A DNA stretch of 61,721 nucleotides from Bacteroidia bacterium (GTDB taxonomy: Bacteria; Bacteroidota; Bacteroidia; Palsa-965). How positions within the stretch are numbered: position 1 is the stretch's first letter; every line of letters starts with the position of its first letter. Shown piece after piece: positions 55,819 through 61,721 of this stretch. The notes below the pieces were generated by a model. That model ran no database searches. It was not told the origin of the DNA and saw only the letters and a list, made by a program, of their open reading frames with translations. The position numbers and the translations under genes are program-made. Location of the stretch: the NCBI GenBank assembly GCA_023151315.1, contig JAKLJE010000003.1, positions 1 through 61,721 of the forward strand, written 5' to 3'.

Positions 55819-56568
55819 ATGAATCCTGCGAAATTACTATACCACGTTGGGCGTTTCTGGTTGCTGATGATGCAAGTGTTCCGAAAGCCGGATAAGCCAC
55901 GCATTTTCTGGGATCGTGTTTTTTTTGAAGTCAACGCCATTGGTATCGGCTCTTTGGGAATTGTATCCATCATTTCGGTGTTCATGGGTGCGGTTATTAC
56001 CATTCAGTCTGCATTCGGATTTGAAAGCCCATGGATTCCGCTTTACGCTGTCGGTCTGGCCGCGCGTGATTCAATTATTCTGGAATTTGCACCCACAATT
56101 GTGAGTCTGATTCTTGCAGGAAAAGTAGGTTCCAGCATTGCATCTGAAATCGGCAATATGCGTGTGAGTGAACAGATTGACGCGTTGGATGTAATGGGAG
56201 TGAACTCTGCCAATTTTCTGATCCTTCCGAAAATCGTTGCATCGGTTTTCATTTTCCCTTTCGTTGTGGTCATCAGTATGTTTCTGGGTCACCTGGGCGG
56301 ATTTGTACTTGGCGTTGCGGCCGGTGTGGTTACGCCTTATGAATTCGTCTACGGAATTCAGTATGATTTTCGTCCATACAACGTATTCTATGCGCTCATA
56401 AAAACTCTATTCTTCGGTTTCATCATTCCTGCTGTTTCTTCATACCACGGTTATTACGCTAAGGGCGGATCGTTGGAAGTAGGACAGGCGAGTACGCGTG
56501 CTGTTGTTTACAGTATCATTGTTCTTCTGCTTTTCAATTTCATTCTCACTCAACTCTTATTGGCGTGA
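55819..56568 (+). CDS. MlaE-type ABC transporter permease
   Basis: A 249-residue permease of the MCE/Mla phospholipid-transport type: about six membrane segments with the diagnostic LEFAPTIVSLILAGKVGSSI and ASEIGNMRVSEQIDALDVMG loop. It is followed by a coupled MlaF-type ATPase. Bacteroidota use such MlaEF pairs with an MCE-domain protein (MlaD), which is not in this window. The start is ATG 55819; the end overlaps the ATPase start by 4 bp. Confidence 0.93.
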   Translation: MNPAKLLYHVGRFWLLMMQVFRKPDKPRIFWDRVFFEVNAIGIGSLGIVSIISVFMGAVITIQSAFGFESPWIPLYAVGLAARDSIILEFAPTIVSLILAGKVGSSIASEIGNMRVSEQIDALDVMGVNSANFLILPKIVASVFIFPFVVVISMFLGHLGGFVLGVAAGVVTPYEFVYGIQYDFRPYNVFYALIKTLFFGFIIPAVSSYHGYYAKGGSLEVGQASTRAVVYSIIVLLLFNFILTQLLLA

Positions 56569-57326
56569 TAGAAGTAAAGAACATCAATAAGGCGTTTGGC
56601 GAGAAACACGTATTGCGCGATTTTTCTTTCGTTTTCGAAAGAGGGAAAGCCAATCTGATCATTGGTGAAAGCGGTACAGGAAAATCGGTATTGACCAAGT
56701 GTATGGTTGGATTGATTGCGCCTGAATCGGGAGAAGTGTTGTACGACGGAGTTGATTTTATCAAAGCGGACTATAACGCGCAGAAGGAAATCCGCAGAAA
56801 CATCGGTATGCTTTTTCAGGGCGGAGCACTTTTCGATTCAATGAGCGTTGAGGATAATGTGAAGTTTGCCCTTTCCATGTTTACCAACATGGGAGAAAAG
56901 GAAAAACAGGAACGCGCAATGTTTTGTCTGGAGCGGGTGAATCTTCCTCACGCATCCAAGCTCTATCCTGCTGAACTTTCCGGAGGGATGAAGAAGCGTG
57001 TGGCAATTGCTCGTGCTATCGCTGTCAAACCGAAATACCTTTTCTGTGACGAACCGAATTCAGGTCTTGATCCGAAAACTTCAATTCTCATTGACGAACT
57101 CATCAAGGAAATTACGGAAGAGTACAACATGACAACGATTGTCATTACTCACGATATGAATTCCGTGCTGGAAATCGGAGATAAAATTGCATTTCTTCAC
57201 AAAGGCGTGAAAGCTTGGGAAGGAACACGCTATGAGATTCTCAAAACAACAACCAAGGAAGTGTCTGATTTCGTTTATGCAACGAAATTTCTTCAGGCTT
57301 TCCGTAGTCGCCTCGAAAACGAGTAA
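56565..57326 (+). CDS. MlaF-type ABC transporter ATP-binding protein
   Basis: A 253-residue ATPase starting at GTG 56565, inside the stop of the permease gene (GTGA). Walker A is GESGTGKS (residues 34-41), signature LSGGMKKRVAIARAIAVKPK, Walker B YLFCDEPNSGLDP, and H-loop VITHDMNSVLEIG. The GGMKKR signature is typical of MlaF-type rather than LolD-type proteins. With the MlaE gene it should move phospholipid between membranes. A bidirectional terminator follows at 57328. Confidence 0.93.
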   Translation: MIEVKNINKAFGEKHVLRDFSFVFERGKANLIIGESGTGKSVLTKCMVGLIAPESGEVLYDGVDFIKADYNAQKEIRRNIGMLFQGGALFDSMSVEDNVKFALSMFTNMGEKEKQERAMFCLERVNLPHASKLYPAELSGGMKKRVAIARAIAVKPKYLFCDEPNSGLDPKTSILIDELIKEITEEYNMTTIVITHDMNSVLEIGDKIAFLHKGVKAWEGTRYEILKTTTKEVSDFVYATKFLQAFRSRLENE

Positions 57327-57327
57327 T

Positions 57328-57361
57328 AAAAAAGCCCCCGCCACATCGTGGGGGAGCTTTT
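57328..57361. terminator. Bidirectional terminator
   Basis: Stem AAAGC-CCCC (57331-57339) with GGGG-AGCTTT (57351-57360, one bulged A). A-runs and T-runs flank both sides, so it can end both mlaF and the opposing T9SS gene. Confidence 0.85.
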
Positions 57362-57380
57362 CAATTGTATTGCGACTGAA

Positions 57381-58670
57381 TTAGTGAGTCACAGTCATTT
57401 TGTTTGTAACGCTAACGCCGTCAACTGTCAGTGTGTAGAAGTACACACCTGCAGTCATGTTTTCAGTGTTCACGTTTACAGTGTGGTTACCTGCAGCTTT
57501 GTTTCCTTCGTTGCTGGTGTACACTACTTTTCCTGTGATGTCGGTAATCATGATTGAAACAGCACCTGCATTTTTCAGTGAGTACTGAATTGCAGTGTTG
57601 TTGTCAGCAGGGTTAGGCATGTTCTGACCCAGGCTGATTCCTGTTCCGTTAACTTCGTTCACGCTGGTTGGAGGAGTAGAAACTTTCCAGTCGATCAGGT
57701 GATGCTCAAGTGAGTAAGGAGCGGTGAACGCATAAGTAGGAATGTAATTTCCGTTCCATGAGTTTCCGTTCAAATTGTAGCGTTCAGCTGAACGAACAAT
57801 TCCTGACACGTTGTAATCGCAAGTTGCAGACTGATAGTTGCAATCGTTGTAAACAACGAAAGTGCCGGCACCCTGCTCTTCGTATGAAGTGAAGAAGAAG
57901 CTGTTCAATTCTGTTTCAAGAGTATCTCCGAATGCATAAGCATAGCCCGGTAGGAATGAAATAGAAACACCAACAACTTTACCTGCAGGAACTACGAAGT
58001 TACCTACACCGAATGCTTTGTAACCGTAGAATGTTACAGCTGTATCAGCATCTGTAAGTGGAATTTTAACTACAGAAGTGCTAGTTGTTCCGGTAGCGTA
58101 GTTGTTAACGTAATCATACTTAGGAATCTTGAAGCCTACAGTATCAGTGTTATAGTTTGCCGCAGTAGCTCCGATGAAACCGCTGCTCAACCAGTTCGCT
58201 GTAGTTGTGTTATGCGTGAGTTTAATAACCAGCGTATCCACGATGTTCGGGTTTGCGATGTTACGCTCATACGCATAAACAATACCCAGTGAATCCACTG
58301 AATAACTGTCTGCATCAGTAATTGTACATCCAGAAGTCTGGTTGTAGTAGAATGATGTAGGATCCATAGTCTGTGCGATGCTGTGAATCCAAACCGGTGC
58401 AAAGTTGCCGGCACCAAACTCACCTAATACGGAAGAATCCGGGAAAAGGTAGTTTGCATTGAGTTCTGCCACGTTTCCGTAGATAGAATCTGCTGCAAAT
58501 GCGTAGTTCAGCCACCATGAAGTGTTGCGGTCAGCAGACTGGTGAGCAGCCATTACTTTGCTTTTGTTGAATGTGCGCGACTGTGTTACAGCTGGCCCTG
58601 GAGTTACAGGTTGCTGAGCGGAAAGGGTAACGCCGAGCAACATGCCTGCAAATAGGTAAACTTTTTTCAT
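57381..58670 (-). CDS. T9SS cargo protein, tandem copy 2
   Basis: A 429-residue secreted protein from ATG 58670 (the earlier ATG-like start at 58709 lies in the promoter and is rejected). Signal peptide KVYLFAGMLLGVTLSAQQPV. The body (NAELNANYLFPDSSVLGEFG, DADTAVTFYGYKAFGVGNFV) shares blocks with the next copy. The end is a type A sorting domain: GTGISLGQNMPNPADNNTAI, VSIMITDITGKVVYTSNEGN, AGVYFYTLTVDGVSVTNKMT. Even codon use and strong promoters suggest high expression. Function unknown; likely an abundant surface protein. Confidence 0.85.
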   Translation of the reverse strand: MKKVYLFAGMLLGVTLSAQQPVTPGPAVTQSRTFNKSKVMAAHQSADRNTSWWLNYAFAADSIYGNVAELNANYLFPDSSVLGEFGAGNFAPVWIHSIAQTMDPTSFYYNQTSGCTITDADSYSVDSLGIVYAYERNIANPNIVDTLVIKLTHNTTTANWLSSGFIGATAANYNTDTVGFKIPKYDYVNNYATGTTSTSVVKIPLTDADTAVTFYGYKAFGVGNFVVPAGKVVGVSISFLPGYAYAFGDTLETELNSFFFTSYEEQGAGTFVVYNDCNYQSATCDYNVSGIVRSAERYNLNGNSWNGNYIPTYAFTAPYSLEHHLIDWKVSTPPTSVNEVNGTGISLGQNMPNPADNNTAIQYSLKNAGAVSIMITDITGKVVYTSNEGNKAAGNHTVNVNTENMTAGVYFYTLTVDGVSVTNKMTVTH

Positions 58671-58706
58671 CTCTATTTTTTTAGTTGTTAGTAGTTTTTC
58701 GATTAT

Positions 58707-58714
58707 CAAATATA
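58707..58714 (-). promoter_or_regulatory. -7 box TATATTTG of T9SS copy 2
   Basis: A perfect TAnnTTTG, 36 bases before the ATG at 58670. A TTTC is 19 bases upstream, near the -33 consensus. The leader is A-rich. Confidence 0.65.
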
Positions 58715-58737
58715 ATGAAATCGACGCTGGATAGAAA

Positions 58738-58775
58738 GAAAAAAGTCCTCCCGATGATTCGGGAGGACTTTTTTC
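58738..58775 (-). terminator. Terminator of T9SS copy 1
   Basis: A 10-bp perfect stem, GTCCTCCCGA (58745-58754) with TCGGGAGGAC (58759-58768), loop of four. On the minus strand it is followed by a T-run (the A-run at 58738-58744). It separates the two T9SS genes. Confidence 0.9.
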
Positions 58776-58793
58776 TTAAAGTTCTAAGCGAGC

Positions 58794-60020
58794 TTAGTGA
58801 GCTACAGCGAATTTCTGAGTTGAAACTGCTCCACCTGCATTGATGCTGATGAAGTAAGTTCCTGCAGAAAGTTCTGAAGTGTTCAGTTCAGTGCGGTGAA
58901 CGCCCTGTGCTTTAACACCTTCGTTTGAAGTCATAACAACTTTTCCTGTGATGTCTGTGATTGTGATAACCACTTCAGACTGCTCAGCAAGAGTGTAGTT
59001 TACAGCAGAGTTGTCATTAGCAGGGTTAGGATATACACCGCTCATGTCTACTGCAGGATGCTCTTCAACACCTACTACGTCATTCAGCATGAAGTAAATC
59101 AGGTGATGCTCGAATGCATATGGAGTTGTCCAAGCCCAAGTTGGGATGAAGTAACCGTTCCATCCGTTAGCATTGTAGTTGTAACGAACTGAAGTTGGAA
59201 GCTGGTATGAGCAGTTCATGTCAGAAGCTCCGTTACCGATAACACCGAAGAAAGTTGGATCAGTGTTCAAGCCATTGTGCTCAGAAGAAAGAACGTAGAA
59301 TCCGTTCTTATCAGACAATGAGTCACCGAAGTTGTAAGAATAACCTGGCTTGAAAGAGATAACAACACCGATACGGTTTGTTCCAGCCTGAGCAGGGATA
59401 CCTGGTGTAGCCAATTCAATAAAGTCAGCATAGTTAGTGCTGTCAGCCTCAGTCAACAATACGTTATAAGTGCCCAGAACCTGAGAGCCTGTGATAGTGT
59501 TGTTGGAGTTGATGTAAGTGATGTCCTGATAAGTTGCGTTAGTAAGATCCCACAACAAAGAAGCATCATGCTTAATCACTTGAATCTGCAATGTATCTGT
59601 AACAGTTGAAGGAGTATTACGCAGGTAAGCGTAAGAGATAGCAATTGAATCCAACTTGTACTGAGACTGACCGTAAGCGTTTACAGGGCAGTTTGCAGCG
59701 TCAAGCATTGTAGCTGTTTTGTGGAAAGGTACGTAAACCGGGTTATTGCTCTGGTCAAGACCCCAGATGAGGTTTGAATCCGGCATAAGCGGGAAGAATG
59801 AATATTCAGCAAGACCTTCAGTTGGCCCGCCAGTCATATCCAACTCTTCAGCATAGCAATACCAATAAGTAGTACGGTCGCCAGTGTTCTTTGTGATCTT
59901 CTTAGCGTGCAACTCAGGATTGTTAACCGGCTGTGAAGGAGCAGTTACACCTGTCTGACGCTGAGCGTTTACAGCTAGGGTCATTGCGCAAAGAGCAGCA
60001 ATTGTGTAAAGTTTTTTCAT
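58794..60020 (-). CDS. T9SS cargo protein, tandem copy 1
   Basis: A 408-residue secreted protein with signal peptide KLYTIAALCAMTLAVNAQRQ. The body contains YWYCYAEELDMTGGPTEGLA, LDSIAISYAYLRNTPSTVTD and related blocks, resembling copy 2 (LDSIAISYAYLRN against VDSLGIVYAYERN). The C-terminus GVYPNPANDNSAVNYTLAEQ, VVITITDITGKVVMTSNEGV, AGTYFISINAGGAVSTQKFA is the type A sorting signal. Own promoter and terminator. Its codon choice is rich in AAC, TAC and GTA, as in highly expressed genes of the phylum. Confidence 0.85.
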   Translation of the reverse strand: MKKLYTIAALCAMTLAVNAQRQTGVTAPSQPVNNPELHAKKITKNTGDRTTYWYCYAEELDMTGGPTEGLAEYSFFPLMPDSNLIWGLDQSNNPVYVPFHKTATMLDAANCPVNAYGQSQYKLDSIAISYAYLRNTPSTVTDTLQIQVIKHDASLLWDLTNATYQDITYINSNNTITGSQVLGTYNVLLTEADSTNYADFIELATPGIPAQAGTNRIGVVISFKPGYSYNFGDSLSDKNGFYVLSSEHNGLNTDPTFFGVIGNGASDMNCSYQLPTSVRYNYNANGWNGYFIPTWAWTTPYAFEHHLIYFMLNDVVGVEEHPAVDMSGVYPNPANDNSAVNYTLAEQSEVVITITDITGKVVMTSNEGVKAQGVHRTELNTSELSAGTYFISINAGGAVSTQKFAVAH

Positions 60021-60062
60021 TTCTGAAAGATTAGTTTATTGTTACGTTTCAATATTGAGGGT

Positions 60063-60070
60063 CAAATATA
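60063..60070 (-). promoter_or_regulatory. -7 box TATATTTG of T9SS copy 1
   Basis: A perfect TAnnTTTG, 42 bases before the ATG at 60020. Same octamer as copy 2. Confidence 0.65.
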
Positions 60071-60072
60071 CG

Positions 60073-60102
60073 CAAAATCCGCCGAGTAATCAGCGGATTT
60101 TG
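60073..60102 (-). terminator. Terminator-like hairpin after gcvP
   Basis: A 10-bp perfect inverted repeat CAAAATCCGC / GCGGATTTTG with a 10-nt loop, 37 bp after the gcvP stop and directly before the T9SS copy 1 -7 box. The T-run is short (TTTTGCG). Confidence 0.65.
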
Positions 60103-60138
60103 ATCAGAATGCGCGGTGTTTTTTGTTAAAAGTCGGAC

Positions 60139-61721
60139 TTAGGCCGTAGCAGGCTCCATGTACGCTTCAATAGGCAAACAGCTGCAAACCAGGTTTCTAT
60201 CGCCGTAGGCGTTGTCTACACGACCAACAGACGGCCAGAATTTAGCCTCTTGCACCCATTTTAATGGATAAGCTGCTTTTGCACGTGAATATGAGTGCGA
60301 CCAACTGTCAGACATTACCGAATAAGCAGTGTGCGGAGCATTTTTCAGAACATTATCTGCAACATCTGCTTTGCCGTCTGCAATTTCAGCAATCTCCTTG
60401 CGGATGCTGATCATTGTATCGCAGAAACGATCGAGTTCACTCTTAGGTTCAGACTCTGTCGGCTCAATCATCAATGTATCGTGTACAGGGAACGCAACGG
60501 TTGGAGCGTGGAATCCGTAATCCATCAGTCGCTTCGCAATGTCTGCAACTTCAACTTTAGCGGTACGCTTGAATTCTTCACACTGCAGAATCATTTCGTG
60601 TGCAACGCGCCCGTTGTGGTTGGTATATAGCGTATCAAAATGACCTTTCAACTTCTCTTTCATATAGTTTGCGTTCACAATCGCCATTTTTGTTGACTGT
60701 GTCAAACCTTCGCCTCCGAGCATCTTGATATAACCGTAAGAAATCAGGAGAATCAATGCACTTCCGAATGGAGCTGCAGACACCGCTGCAATTCCTTTGT
60801 CACCGCCGGTTTTCACAACAGGGTGAGAAGGAAGGAAAGGAACAAGATGTTTCGCTACACCGATTGGCCCCATTCCCGGACCACCACCACCATGCGGAAT
60901 TGCAAATGTTTTGTGCAAGTTCAAATGACAAACGTCTGCTCCGATGTTGCCCGGACTTGTCAACCCAACCTGTGCGTTCATATTTGCACCATCCATGTAA
61001 ACTTGTCCGCCGTGAGAGTGGATGATGGAAGTGATTTCCATGATCGCTTCTTCAAACACGCCGTGAGTTGATGGATAGGTTACCATTAAACAGCTTAAGC
61101 GGTCTTTGTGTTGCTCCGCTTTTGCTTTGAGATCCGCAACATCAATATTTCCTTTTTCGTCGCATTTCACCACAACGATTTCCATACCTGCCATTGCAGC
61201 GGATGCAGGATTAGTTCCGTGCGCAGAAGAAGGAATCAAGGCAACAGTTCTGTGACCTTCTCCGCGACTGATATGATAAGCGCGGATCACCATCAAACCT
61301 GCATATTCCCCTTGAGCACCTGAGTTCGGCTGGAATGACATCGCTGCAAAACCTGTGATCTCGCTGAGGTCTTTATCCAGCTGATTGATCAACTCATGAT
61401 ATCCCGCTGCCTGATCTGCAGGAACAAACGGGTGAATGCTTGCAAACTCGGGCCATGTAATCGGCATCAATTCGGAAGCTGAATTCAGTTTCATTGTACA
61501 TGATCCCAATGAAATCATGGAATGTACCAATGAAAGATCTTTGTTCTCCAGCTTCTTGATGTAACGCATCATCTCCGTTTCAGAGTGGTGCGAATTGAAG
61601 ATCGGATGTGTGAGGTATGCGGATTTTCTGCTCAGACCAGATGGAACTCCATTCGATCCTGCAGTTTCTTTTGCGCCGAACGCTGCCAGAATATCACTTA
61701 CATCGCTATCACTTACCGTTT
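60139..61721 (-). CDS. gcvP: Glycine dehydrogenase (decarboxylating), C-terminal half, 5' end outside window
   Basis: The P protein of the glycine cleavage system, decarboxylating glycine on PLP and passing aminomethyl to GcvH. The frame stays open to the right edge; about 527 of the usual ~950 residues are visible. Diagnostic segments: [50 protein letters not shown], and [17 protein letters not shown] containing the PLP-binding Lys. Reading from an internal Met would give a false N-terminus. No gcvH or gcvT is in the window. Confidence 0.97.
   Translation of the reverse strand, partial: TVSDSDVSDILAAFGAKETAGSNGVPSGLSRKSAYLTHPIFNSHHSETEMMRYIKKLENKDLSLVHSMISLGSCTMKLNSASELMPITWPEFASIHPFVPADQAAGYHELINQLDKDLSEITGFAAMSFQPNSGAQGEYAGLMVIRAYHISRGEGHRTVALIPSSAHGTNPASAAMAGMEIVVVKCDEKGNIDVADLKAKAEQHKDRLSCLMVTYPSTHGVFEEAIMEITSIIHSHGGQVYMDGANMNAQVGLTSPGNIGADVCHLNLHKTFAIPHGGGGPGMGPIGVAKHLVPFLPSHPVVKTGGDKGIAAVSAAPFGSALILLISYGYIKMLGGEGLTQSTKMAIVNANYMKEKLKGHFDTLYTNHNGRVAHEMILQCEEFKRTAKVEVADIAKRLMDYGFHAPTVAFPVHDTLMIEPTESEPKSELDRFCDTMISIRKEIAEIADGKADVADNVLKNAPHTAYSVMSDSWSHSYSRAKAAYPLKWVQEAKFWPSVGRVDNAYGDRNLVCSCLPIEAYMEPATA

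Noticed and set aside
60139-61572. Complete gcvP starting at 61572
   Set aside because: The frame continues upstream with the conserved [14 protein letters not shown] segment, so the gene is only partly in the window.

Overview
This 61.7 kb window is ordinary chromosome from a member of the Bacteroidota. The evidence is: three proteins with a clear type IX secretion (T9SS type A) C-terminal sorting domain and a fourth with a more diverged one; a lipoprotein with the TPR / beta-propeller / CRD / OmpA layout of PorE; a 1119-residue SecA of the large Bacteroidota form; many -7 boxes of the form TAnnTTTG; A-rich leaders in place of Shine-Dalgarno sites; and small proteins typical of the phylum (a 29-residue COX24-like basic protein and a DUF2795 protein). 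I cannot place it below phylum with confidence. Gene density is high and no phage, insertion sequence, rRNA, tRNA or CRISPR array was seen.

Layout. 1-3.9 kb: end of a TPR protein, the tiny basic protein, ribonuclease G/E and two paralogous outer-membrane barrels. 4-12.1 kb: RDD and HutD-like genes divergent from a six-gene operon (SpoIIM, membrane protein, DUF4129, DUF4350, MoxR ATPase, DUF58), probably a membrane or envelope AAA system. 12.1-17 kb: two tandem secreted paralogs of an unnamed family, pirin, a DUF1905/YdeI-like protein, a PAS-only protein and a lipoprotein. 17-22.8 kb: secA, small genes, cobalamin adenosyltransferase and an ABC ATPase. 22.9-34.3 kb: an AT-rich T9SS cargo gene, then a leftward block of methyltransferase, GNAT, PorE-like lipoprotein, QueE, arylsulfotransferase, M20 peptidase and a very large TolB-propeller/BamA-barrel protein.

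34.4-43.3 kb: an MBL hydrolase, a helical-repeat protein, a T9SS protein, a stand-alone TonB-receptor plug, an M13 peptidase, a 700-bp repeat-filled gap and two barrel proteins. 43.3-51.4 kb: recX, prfB (with its programmed +1 frameshift), an ArsC-like protein, fumC, and the aminotransferase - manC - lipoprotein operon. 51.5-61.7 kb: a secreted protein, an SprT-like protein, feoAB, a 53-residue lipoprotein missed by length filters, an MlaE/MlaF-type ABC pair, two tandem T9SS cargo genes each with its own promoter and terminator, and the C-terminal half of glycine dehydrogenase (gcvP).

The strongest cross-window signals are about expression. At least six genes have a perfect TAnnTTTG box exactly four bases before the start codon, which predicts leaderless or nearly leaderless mRNAs. 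Two places (prfB and the DUF4350 gene) carry strong internal Shine-Dalgarno sequences in a phylum where these are rarely used for initiation. Convergent genes abut with 0-9 bp between stop codons, twice sharing one TGATCA palindrome. No complete new defence or metabolic system was found; the best protein-level oddities are the plug-only receptor, the tandem unnamed secreted paralogs and the propeller-barrel hybrid.
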